DNA of 64,000 bases, taken from the NCBI GenBank assembly GCA_027493885.1, contig JAOSJZ010000001.1, positions 310,001-374,000 of the forward strand, read 5' to 3'. Both the position numbers and the translations under genes were made by a program. The stretch is from Gaiella sp. Its GTDB lineage: Bacteria > Actinomycetota > Thermoleophilia > Gaiellales > Gaiellaceae. The notes under the pieces are model-generated. The model did not search any database, was not told where the DNA came from, and saw nothing but the letters and a program-made list of their open reading frames with translations. Positions 1 through 7,304 of this stretch are shown here, piece after piece. The stretch's first letter is position 1. Each line of letters starts with the position of its first letter.

Positions 1-1239
1 CCGAACGACGCCGAGGTCGTCGTCAAGGTGCAGCGCCCGAACGCCGCGCGGCAGATCGAGTCGGACCTCAAGCTGATGGCGTCGGCGGCCCGCGTCGCGC
101 GGGAGCGTGTCCGCCAGCTCGACTTCATCGACACGGGCGAGCTCGTCGAGGAGTTCGGACGCTCGATCCGGCTCGAGCTCGACTACCAGCAGGAGGCACG
201 GAACGCCGAGACGTTCAGGCGGAACTTCGCGGACGACGAGCGGATCGCCGTGCCGCGGGTCTGGTGGCGCTACACGACCGGCCGGCTGCTCACGCTCGAC
301 CGGCTGGACGGCACGCACGTTCGCGACCTCGACCTCGCGTCCTGGGAGGACGATGCCCGGCGCGAGCTGGCCTACACGATGACGGACGCGTGGATGGCGA
401 TGATCTTCCGGCACGCGTTCTTCCACGGCGACCCGCATCCCTCGAACATCCTCCACCTCGAGGACGGACGGCTCGGGCTGATCGACTTCGGGCTCGCCGG
501 CCGGCTCACGGAGATGGACATGGCGCGGCTGACCCGCCTGTTCGTCGACGCAGCGACGGAGAATGTCGAGGCGCTGCCTCGCCGCCTGTCCGACCTCGGC
601 GTCCGTTACCCGCGCGAGCGCGAGGAAGAGCTCCGCTCGCGACTGGAGGAGCTCTACTACCGGTACTACGGCTCCCGACTCTCCGAGATCGACCCGATCG
701 AGGCGATCCGCGAGGGGCTCACGCTGATCTACGCGATGAACCTGCGGCTGCCGACGCGGTTCGTGATCCTCGACAAGGCGATCGCGACGCTCGGCTCGGT
801 CGCTGCCGAGGTCTACCCGGACTTCAACGTGTTCGAGGTCGCGCGGCCCTACGCGAGGCAGCTGATCTCGGAGCGGTTCTCGCCGCGCCGGCTCGCGCTA
901 CGCACGAGGAGCGAGATCCAGGACCTGGGCGAGATCGCGCTCGAGGTGCCGCGGCAGGTGCACGACGTCCTGAACGAGCTGCGCGACGGGGAGCTCCAGG
1001 TGAGGATCTCGAACCCCGGGATCGACGATCTCGCGCACCACATGGACGTGTCCGTCAACCGGATCGCGGTCGCGCTCGTGATCCTGGGCGGCCTCGTCGG
1101 CTCCTCCCTGATCGGCGTGCTCGCGGAGAGCGGCCCGCACCTCCTCGGGCTGCACATCCTCTCCGTCGTCGGCTTCGTCCTCGCCGGCGCCTTCGGCCTC
1201 TGGCTGCTCTGGGGCGTCTTCCGCTCCGGAAGGCTGTGA
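1..1239 (+). CDS. ABC1/UbiB-family atypical kinase, 5' end outside the window
   Basis: The reading frame is open from base 1, so the start lies upstream. The first visible residues (VVVKVQRPN) are the family's VKVQxP lysine strand. Further on are HGDPHPSN (catalytic loop) and LIDFGLAG (metal-binding DFG). The last ~60 residues form two hydrophobic segments, the usual C-terminal membrane anchor of UbiB/AarF proteins. Known members bind ADP/ATP and support quinone or lipid metabolism. The substrate here cannot be told from sequence. The gene ends four bases before a palindromic repeat at 1244. No quinone-biosynthesis neighbour is visible. Confidence 0.9.
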   Translation, partial: PNDAEVVVKVQRPNAARQIESDLKLMASAARVARERVRQLDFIDTGELVEEFGRSIRLELDYQQEARNAETFRRNFADDERIAVPRVWWRYTTGRLLTLDRLDGTHVRDLDLASWEDDARRELAYTMTDAWMAMIFRHAFFHGDPHPSNILHLEDGRLGLIDFGLAGRLTEMDMARLTRLFVDAATENVEALPRRLSDLGVRYPREREEELRSRLEELYYRYYGSRLSEIDPIEAIREGLTLIYAMNLRLPTRFVILDKAIATLGSVAAEVYPDFNVFEVARPYARQLISERFSPRRLALRTRSEIQDLGEIALEVPRQVHDVLNELRDGELQVRISNPGIDDLAHHMDVSVNRIAVALVILGGLVGSSLIGVLAESGPHLLGLHILSVVGFVLAGAFGLWLLWGVFRSGRL

Positions 1240-1243
1240 GCCA

Positions 1244-1272
1244 GGGGTCTGGCACCACAGGTGCCTGACCCC
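1244..1272. repeat. REP-like palindrome, copy 1
   Basis: GGGGTCTGGCACC, spacer ACA, then GGTGCCTGACCCC. The arms match with one mismatch. The element sits 4 bp after the stop of the UbiB-like gene. A near-identical copy lies at 27442 and a related palindrome array at 43481. There is no T-run after it, so it is not a standard terminator. Confidence 0.7.
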
Positions 1273-1393
1273 GGTGACGCCCCCGCCCGGTGCATTCCCC
1301 CGGCTGATCGCTTCGAGCAGAGACCGCGATCACCCGATCCGTCCGCGGCCGGTAGCGTGGGCGGATCGTGCTCGACGACCTCGGAGCCACGTC

Positions 1394-2287
1394 GTGAGCA
1401 GGCGGGGCTGGCTGCTCTTCGCCTCGATGTGCGTGATCTGGGGCGTCCCGTACCTGCTGATCCGCGTGGCCGTGCGCGATCTCAGCCCGGCGTCGCTCGT
1501 CCTCTCCCGGACCGCGATCGCGGCATTGCTGCTGGTCCCACTCGCCGCCCGCCGGGACGAGCTGCGCCCGCTGCTGCGCCACTGGCGGCCGCTGGCCCTC
1601 TTCGCCGGGATCGAGATCGCGATCCCGTGGTTCCTGCTCGGAACGGCCGAGCAGCGCCTCTCGAGCTCGCTGACCGGCCTCCTGATCGCGGCGGTGCCGC
1701 TCGTCGCCCTGGTCGTGGCCACGACAACGGGGGAGCGGGAGCGGGTGGGAGGCGCCCGCCTCGCGGGGCTGCTCCTGGGCGTTGCGGGCGTCGCCGCGAT
1801 CGTCGGTGTCAATGTCGACGGGGCGAGCGCGGCGCCGCTCGCTGAGGTCGGGCTCGTTGCCGTCTGCTACGCGATCGGGCCGCTGATCCTGCAGCGGTAC
1901 CTTGCGCACCTGCCGGCGCTCGGGGTGATCGCCGCGTCGCTCGCGCTGACCGCGCTCCTCTACGTCCCCATCGCCGCGTTCAGCGCGCCGAGCGAGGTGC
2001 CGTCGGCTGCAGCCGTCGGGTCGGTGGTGGGCCTCGCCGTCGTCTGCACCGCGCTCGCGTTCGTCGTCTTCTTCGCGCTCATCGGCGAGATCGGCCCGGT
2101 GCGGGCGACCGTGATCACCTACGTGAATCCGGCGGTCGCCGCGATCCTCGGCGTCGTCGTGCTCGGCGAGCACCTGACGGTCGGCGTGATGCTCGGGTTC
2201 GGGCTCGTGCTCGCGGGCTCGGTGCTCGCGACCCGGGCGCCTGGGTCGCAACCGGGCGCGCTCGAGCCGGCGCCGGACACGGGCTAG
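1394..2287 (+). CDS. EamA/DMT-family transporter
   Basis: About 297 residues with some ten hydrophobic segments arranged as two EamA repeats. 'WGVPYLLIRVAVRDLSPASL' near the N-terminus and 'TYVNPAVAAILGVVVLGEHL' near the C-terminus are the family's two diagnostic stretches. Members export small metabolites or amino acids. The substrate is unknown. I chose the GTG at 1394 because the first membrane helix begins right after it (SRRGWLLFASM) and the upstream in-frame residues are low-complexity. A TAGCGT -10 candidate lies at 1353-1358. A second EamA gene sits inside the cell-wall cluster at 18724. Confidence 0.85.
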   Translation: MSRRGWLLFASMCVIWGVPYLLIRVAVRDLSPASLVLSRTAIAALLLVPLAARRDELRPLLRHWRPLALFAGIEIAIPWFLLGTAEQRLSSSLTGLLIAAVPLVALVVATTTGERERVGGARLAGLLLGVAGVAAIVGVNVDGASAAPLAEVGLVAVCYAIGPLILQRYLAHLPALGVIAASLALTALLYVPIAAFSAPSEVPSAAAVGSVVGLAVVCTALAFVVFFALIGEIGPVRATVITYVNPAVAAILGVVVLGEHLTVGVMLGFGLVLAGSVLATRAPGSQPGALEPAPDTG

Positions 2288-2300
2288 GTGTAGGGCTCGG

Positions 2301-2543
2301 TCAGCCGAGCCAGGCGAGGAGAAGGATCACGACCGCCGCGAGCGAGGCGAGCGCCACCGTCGCCACGTTGGCGATGAGGAGACGGCGCAGCGTGACGGAG
2401 GAGAGGCCCTGCGGCGCGCTGCCGGAGCCGTTCGCGGCCGGGTGGCCGACGGCCTCGCCCAGCCGGGCGATGATGTAGCCGTTGAGGCTCGTTCCCTCGC
2501 GCTCGGCCGCCTGCGCGAGCTCGCCGTGGAGCTCGGGAGGCAT
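2301..2543 (-). CDS. Small ribbon-helix-helix (HicB/Arc-type) protein with C-terminal membrane helix
   Basis: The 80 residues begin MPPELHGELAQAAEREGTS, followed by LNGYII, the helix-turn-helix half of an RHH fold as in HicB-type antitoxins. The last ~28 residues are a single hydrophobic helix, which is unusual for an antitoxin and would tether it to the membrane. The codons just upstream read RLLLR, the expected beta strand, but lie before the only ATG. The next in-frame stop upstream is about 80 bp away, so the true start may be a non-standard codon near 2567. It follows the sigma factor gene on the same strand at a distance of about 130 bp. Confidence 0.6.
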   Translation of the reverse strand: MPPELHGELAQAAEREGTSLNGYIIARLGEAVGHPAANGSGSAPQGLSSVTLRRLLIANVATVALASLAAVVILLLAWLG

Positions 2544-2675
2544 GCGAAGCAGCAGGCGGCCGCTCGGCGACGGCGCCCTCGCGCGGCTCGTCTCGGGAGC
2601 ATCCGGGGGAAGGTTGAGCGCTCACCCACTCGCGAGTGTACGGGCTCGTGCGGGTACGCACAATTCCGCGCCGCG

Positions 2676-3269
2676 TCACGCGACCTCGAGCCGCGCGCGC
2701 ATCTTCGCGAGCGACGCCGTCAGCACGCGCGAGACCTGGACCTGAGAGAGGCCGACCTCGGCGGCGATCGTCTGCTGGCTCCAGTCGCCGAAGAAGCGAA
2801 GGGCGACGACGCGCCGCTCGCGCGGGCTCAGCGCCCCGAACGCGACCCGCACGAGCTCCCGCGTCTCGCTCACGTCGACCTGCCCCCGCGCGTCGTCCTC
2901 GAGCGCGTCGTCGTCGAGCGCCTCCACGGGCGGCCGTCCCCCCCGCGATGCCTGCGCGTTGCGAACATGGCGGCGCAGCTCGCCCACGATCGTCGGGACC
3001 GCGTACGCGCCGAGGTCGCGGCCGCGCTCCTCACGGAAGCCGTCGACAGCCTTGATCAGCCCGATCGCGCCGACCTGCACGAGGTCGTCGATCGGCTCGG
3101 ACGGCCGCGAGAAGCGACGGGCGAGCGCATGGACGAGCGGGAGGTTCTCCTCGATCACGCGCGTGCGGGCGCCTCGATCGCCTCGGCGGTGATACGCGCA
3201 GAGCAGCGCCGCGCTGGCACTGCACCGTGCCTCGTTCCGTCGTCCCCGATCGCCCGACCGATCCACCAT
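2676..3269 (-). CDS. SigB/SigF-type RNA polymerase sigma factor lacking region 3
   Basis: Region 2 is clear (residues ~40-103: ENLPLVHALARRF, DDLVQVGAIGLIKAVDGF, AYAVPTIVGELRRHVRN), and region 4 ends the protein (SPRERRVVALRFFGDWSQQT then EVGLSQVQVSRVL). At 197 residues it is ~60 short of SigB/SigF. The linker (~104-140) is acidic and shows no sigma-3 helices. The family directs general-stress or developmental promoters and is normally held by an anti-sigma factor, none of which is encoded here. ATG at 3269. The intergenic gap to the divergent secreted-protein gene is 101 bp and AT-richer than its surroundings. Confidence 0.85.
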   Translation of the reverse strand: MVDRSGDRGRRNEARCSASAALLCAYHRRGDRGARTRVIEENLPLVHALARRFSRPSEPIDDLVQVGAIGLIKAVDGFREERGRDLGAYAVPTIVGELRRHVRNAQASRGGRPPVEALDDDALEDDARGQVDVSETRELVRVAFGALSPRERRVVALRFFGDWSQQTIAAEVGLSQVQVSRVLTASLAKMRARLEVA

Positions 3270-3370
3270 CTCTTGTCTCGATCAACATAGCGCACCGTCT
3301 GAGAAGCGTCCAACGATCTTGTGGAGAATCATGAATAGAAATCGTCGCGCAAATGCATAGATGAATACAC

Positions 3371-5104
3371 ATGACTCCTCTCTCACGCGCGCGAGTCGCG
3401 ACGTGCTTCGCAGCGGTTGCCGTGGTTGGCGGCTCGGAGGCCCTCTTCGCGTCGTCCGCACGCGCCGACGACGGCATCTCGGCGACGTCGCCGAGCAGCT
3501 CACTCGCCCCTGTCGTGCCCGGCGACGACGTCGGCGCGATCCTCGAGGCCGTCCCCGCGCTCGACGACACGGCGGACGCCGGGCTCGCCGCGACGCCGGC
3601 CGGCGACACGGGCACGACCGCGGTCGAAGGCCCGACCGAGGCCGCAAGGACGGCGTCGCCCACGGCCGCCGGCACCTCAGAGGAGGGGCTCTCCACGCCG
3701 CCTCCTCCCCCGGCCGAGCCGACCGCCGTCGAGACGCCCGAGGGCGGCTTGCTCGCGTCCCCGCAGCCCGCTGTTGACGGCGATCAGCGCTCCGGTACGA
3801 CCGGTGCGGGGGACACCATGGCGAGCGCAGCGGAGACGACGGATACCGCAGCTCCCAGCGGCGATACCAGCGCCGATACCGGGTCGACCGGCGACGACGA
3901 CGAGACCGGGGCGACCGCGCCTCCCCCGGCGCTGCAGTCGTCCCCGAGCAACGTCAACGTCAGCGTCCGGATCGGCAGCCCGGGCGATACGGGCCCGGTG
4001 ACGCAGGTGAACCTGGCCGCGCTCGCCCCGGCCGGCGCGACCGATGCAGTATCACCGACCGGCGATCCGCCCGCCCCCGGCGGTGCCCGCGGCGCCGGGT
4101 CGGTCACTCCTTCCGCAGCTGGGATCGGGCCGCAGCCCTCCGCGGACGCCGGCTCGGGAACATGGGCCTGGCAGTGGGACTGCCTTTCGGTACCCGATTT
4201 CACCGCGATATCGGACAGTGGATCAGGAACGGGATACATCCCGGTGAATTGGACGTGGATCTGGAACTGCGGAGACAATCCCGGACAGTATCAGGGAGCA
4301 ACTCATTCGCAGTATCGTCCTTCGAACGTCAACGTCTCGATTCGGATCTCGAGCCCCGGGGCCGACGGGCCCGTGACGCAGTCGAACGTCGCTGTCGCGG
4401 TCGTCGCCGGCGTCGGCGCGTCCAGCGGCTCGGTGGAGGCGATCGCGCCGCAGACCGCGCCGCCGAGGACTCCCGGTCTCCCGTCGCCTCCGCCCCCGAA
4501 CCTTGCCGCGATCACGGCGGCCGTCGCAGCTCCCCTCGCAGGCGTCCTCTCGCCCGCGGTCGCGGCTGCCGCACCCGTCACCGAGCAGAGGGCGGCAGTC
4601 GCCGTCCTCCCGGCCCTCCCGTCCTCGATCGACGAGCAGCTCGAGATCCGTTTCGTCCCCGCACCTGCCGGAAGCTCGATCCTCGCGGCTCTCTCGGCCC
4701 CCGCGCTCCGTCGGCCCATGCCGGGCCGCGCGAGGCCCGCGACGGCGATCGGCCCGATCGCGGAGGTCGGAGCGGCCATGCCGCGGCCCGCGCCCGTCGC
4801 CCTGACGTCGGGGGAGGCGTCGGCGCGTGGGGACGCGGGCGCGGCCCGGCCCGGCGGCGGCCGCGTGCGCGACGGACAACGTCCGCGGTGGCACGCACCG
4901 GCTCCGCAGCCTGCCCCGGAGCCGGCGCCGTCGGCCGCGAGCGCGGCGCCGGCGGCGGGGGGCGGCTCCTCGAGCGGCGGGATCCCGATCTTCCTCGCAC
5001 TTCCCTTCCTGGCCGCGATGCTCGACCTGGCCAGGCGCGTCGTGCTGGACGGCACGGCGCTGCCCTCCGGGCACCGCAGCCGCATGCCCGACGACCCCGG
5101 CTAG
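3371..5104 (+). CDS. Exported Pro/Ala-rich protein with two SPG repeats and C-terminal membrane anchor
   Basis: 577 residues that I do not recognise as a named family. Residues 1-33 form a signal peptide ending SSARADDG. The next ~150 residues are Thr/Ala/Pro-rich linker. Two copies of a motif N-V-N-V-S-[VI]-R-I-x-SPG-x2-GPV-TQ-x-N occur at about 191-213 and 316-338. Between them are two aromatic motifs ending in cysteine, WAWQWDC and WTWIWNC. A long Pro/Ala tail leads to a hydrophobic segment (IPIFLALPFLAAML) and a basic end, so the C-terminus is probably in the membrane. The SPG motif recurs five times in the next gene. ATG 3371 is 7-8 nt after a TAGATG/ATAGAT -10. Confidence 0.75.
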   Translation: MTPLSRARVATCFAAVAVVGGSEALFASSARADDGISATSPSSSLAPVVPGDDVGAILEAVPALDDTADAGLAATPAGDTGTTAVEGPTEAARTASPTAAGTSEEGLSTPPPPPAEPTAVETPEGGLLASPQPAVDGDQRSGTTGAGDTMASAAETTDTAAPSGDTSADTGSTGDDDETGATAPPPALQSSPSNVNVSVRIGSPGDTGPVTQVNLAALAPAGATDAVSPTGDPPAPGGARGAGSVTPSAAGIGPQPSADAGSGTWAWQWDCLSVPDFTAISDSGSGTGYIPVNWTWIWNCGDNPGQYQGATHSQYRPSNVNVSIRISSPGADGPVTQSNVAVAVVAGVGASSGSVEAIAPQTAPPRTPGLPSPPPPNLAAITAAVAAPLAGVLSPAVAAAAPVTEQRAAVAVLPALPSSIDEQLEIRFVPAPAGSSILAALSAPALRRPMPGRARPATAIGPIAEVGAAMPRPAPVALTSGEASARGDAGAARPGGGRVRDGQRPRWHAPAPQPAPEPAPSAASAAPAAGGGSSSGGIPIFLALPFLAAMLDLARRVVLDGTALPSGHRSRMPDDPG

Positions 5105-5175
5105 CGCTCCTTCCGCGTCGATGCGATTCGCGGGGCGCCGGCCCCGCTCGACCCAAGGGAAGGAGCAACATCCGC

Positions 5176-6522
5176 ATGAAACGCATGACGACACTCCTCG
5201 GGGCGCTCGTCGTCGCGCTGGTGTTCGGCGCGGGGCAGGCGATCGCCTCCGAGGGAGGAGGAGACGCGGCGCAGACCGCGGGCCAGGCTGCCGCGAGCGG
5301 CCAGACGGCCGGCGGCGAGAGCGGCGCCTACCAGCTGGGGCCGTCGAACCACGCGAGCTCGATTCGCGTCCTGAGCCCCGGCGACGACGGCAGCGTCTCG
5401 CAGTCGAACACGACGACCGCGGGCGCCCTCGCCGCGAACGGCAATGCGACGAGCCAGGACACCACGCAGTCGCAGCTGGGTGGGACGGGCTCCGACCAGA
5501 CGCAGGTCGCCGGTCAGGCGGCGAAGAGCGAGCAGGATGCAGACGCCGACGCGACGGCGGTGCAGCTCGCACCGAGCAACCAGGTCGGATCCATCCGCGT
5601 TCTGAGCCCAGGTGACAACGGCAACGTGATGCAGTCGAACGAGGCGACCGCCGGCGCGGCCGCCCTGAACGGCAACGAGACGCAGCAGACGACCGACCAG
5701 TTGCAGGGCGGTGGCGGCTACGGGTCCGACCAGACCCAGATCGCCGGACAGGCCGCCGGGAGCGACCAGACGGCCGATGCCGACGCGACGGCGGTACAGC
5801 TGAAGCCGTCCAACTCGGCGTCGTCGATCCGGGTGCTGAGCCCGGGCGACGACGGTAACGTCTCGCAGACGAACGCGGCGACCGCCATCGGCATCGCCGG
5901 GAACGGCAACTCGACGGATCAGTCCCTCGGCCAGTCGCAGACGGGCGGTGGGTACGGATCCGACCAGACGCAGGTCGCCGGCCAGGAGGCCTCGAACCAC
6001 CAGGACGCCGACGCGGATGCGACGGCGGTACAGCTCGCGCCGTCGAACACGGCATCGTCGATCCGGGTGCTGAGCCCGGGCGACGACGGCGACGTCTCGC
6101 AGCGGAACAGTGCCACCGCTGTGGCGGCGGCGCTGAACCTGAACACGACCGGTCAGTCGCTCGTCCAGTCACAGGCGGGTCGCGGAACGGGTGGCACCGT
6201 GCTTCAGGTGGCGGGACAGGGCGCCTGGAACCGGCAGAGTGCCTCTGCGGGGGCGGCGTCGCTCCAGCTCGGCGCGTCGAGCGAGACCGCCCCCATCCGG
6301 GTCGGCAGCCCGGGCGGCGGCGGCTCGGTACGGCAGTCGAACGACGTCGCGGCGCTCGCCGTGGCGCTCAACCTCAACGAGACCTGCCAAGCCCTGATGC
6401 AGAGGCAGGCGGGCAGCGGCTCCGACCAGCTGCAGGTCGCGGGCCAGGGCTCGTGGGACGACCAGCGTGGAGGCGCATGGGCCCACGCGATCCAGGGAGG
6501 GATGCCGAAGAAGAAGCGCTAG
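5176..6522 (+). CDS. Exported protein of five ~78-residue Gln/Asn/Ala repeats, curlin- or solenoid-like
   Basis: Start ATG 5176 has a GGAAGGAG ribosome site and opens with a signal peptide (MKRMTTLLGALVVALVFGAG, cut near AIASE). The remaining ~420 residues are five tandem units of about 78 residues. Each contains PSN-x4-SIRVLSPGDDG-x-V-x-QSN, then an alternating stretch (A-x-A-x-N-x-N-x-T-x-Q-x3-Q-x-Q), then SDQTQVAGQAA and ADADATAVQLA. SPG motifs fall near residues 56, 133, 211, 289 and 366. Units 4-5 diverge and the end is basic (GGMPKKKR). Regular Q/N spacing with small residues resembles curlin and beta-solenoid repeats, so a surface fibre is plausible but inferred. A strong hairpin follows at 6534. 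Confidence 0.8.
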   Translation: MKRMTTLLGALVVALVFGAGQAIASEGGGDAAQTAGQAAASGQTAGGESGAYQLGPSNHASSIRVLSPGDDGSVSQSNTTTAGALAANGNATSQDTTQSQLGGTGSDQTQVAGQAAKSEQDADADATAVQLAPSNQVGSIRVLSPGDNGNVMQSNEATAGAAALNGNETQQTTDQLQGGGGYGSDQTQIAGQAAGSDQTADADATAVQLKPSNSASSIRVLSPGDDGNVSQTNAATAIGIAGNGNSTDQSLGQSQTGGGYGSDQTQVAGQEASNHQDADADATAVQLAPSNTASSIRVLSPGDDGDVSQRNSATAVAAALNLNTTGQSLVQSQAGRGTGGTVLQVAGQGAWNRQSASAGAASLQLGASSETAPIRVGSPGGGGSVRQSNDVAALAVALNLNETCQALMQRQAGSGSDQLQVAGQGSWDDQRGGAWAHAIQGGMPKKKR

Positions 6523-6533
6523 ACGGCCCGAGT

Positions 6534-6565
6534 GGAGCGGCCGCCGGATCGCCGGCGGCCGCTCC
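6534..6565 (+). terminator. 14-bp perfect hairpin after the repeat-protein gene
   Basis: Arms at 6534-6547 and 6552-6565 pair perfectly around an ATCG loop, 12 bp after the stop codon. There is no long U tract, as is common in high-GC actinobacteria. Confidence 0.7.
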
Positions 6566-6577
6566 CACCTGTGCGTA

Positions 6578-6607
6578 TTGACACGTGTGCGTCCGCGGAC
6601 GTACCGT
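6578..6607 (+). promoter_or_regulatory. Consensus sigma-70 promoter
   Basis: TTGACA at 6578-6583, 18-bp spacer, TACCGT at 6602-6607. It lies between the terminator and the GTG at 6632 and would drive the next exported-protein pair. The AGGGAGGG ribosome site at about 6619-6626 shows this transcript has a leader. Confidence 0.65.
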
Positions 6608-6631
6608 GAGTCTCCGAAAGGGAGGGACGTG

Positions 6632-7304
6632 GTGCCTACGTGGACGTCGTCTCTGCGGCCCGGGCGCGAATCGGTCGTCGCCGGCGCCTGCTTGGCGCTG
6701 CTCGCCTGGCCGTCGGCGGCAGCGGCGGCCGGCGGGACGCCGATGCCGGAACCGGACGACCCGCCCGTCTCCGCGACCGCGCCGACCGCGACGGCGTCCG
6801 CCGTCTCCGGCTCGACCTCCGTCACGTCACCCAGCCGGCGCCGCGCGGTGTCGGCGCAGCCGGTCCCGACGCCGGACGCGCCACTCGCCACGGGCTCGAC
6901 GTCGACCGTGGCGGCGAGGCAGGCGGTGTCGACGCCGCAGCCCGACGCGTCGCCGGCGCGGGCCACACAGACCGTGCCGTCGCGACCACCGGCCGGTAAA
7001 GCAGCGGCGCGTGAGCCCGCGCCGGTGCCTGCCAGCGCGAAGCCGGCTCGCGCCCGGCCCGGGAGGGCGGCAGGCGCGCCCACCCCCGCGCCGGCGAAGA
7101 AGCATCCCGCCCCGCCCCTCGGCGGACGAGCGCCCCCGGGACGCGGTCCGGCTCGGGCTTCCGGTAGGGGCGCTCGCGGCGGGGCGCCCGGACGGGGATG
7201 CGAGCCGCGCTCTGCTCCTCGTCGCAGCCTGCCTCTTCGCCGTCGCCGCGGGAGGGAGCACGCTCCTCGGGGCCGCTGCCCGAAGCGCCGCGAGGCGGGC
7301 GTGA
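6632..7304 (+). CDS. Exported Ala/Pro-rich membrane-anchored protein, frame interrupted
   Basis: Starts at GTG 6632 (alternative 6629) five bases after GGAGGG. A signal peptide (ESVVAGACLALLAWPSAAAAA) leads to a Ser/Thr/Pro/Ala linker. The first frame turns Arg-rich near 7115, while the frame shifted by one base encodes a good membrane segment (ALLLVAACLFAVAAGGSTLL) and basic end stopping at 7304, where TGA overlaps the next GTG as GTGA. One extra C in the CCCC run at 7115-7118 would explain this. Without that correction, this frame and the next gene form one 660-residue open frame. Layout (signal, linker, C-terminal helix) is like the protein at 3371. Function is unknown. Confidence 0.55.

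Noticed and set aside
1055-2251. 398-residue minus frame opposite the EamA gene
   Set aside because: Asp/Arg/Glu-rich shadow. The plus strand encodes clear membrane helices.
4223-6172. 649-residue minus frame under the exported repeat proteins
   Set aside because: Arg/Ser/Pro-dominated composition with mirrored repeats. The plus frame has signal peptides and ribosome sites.
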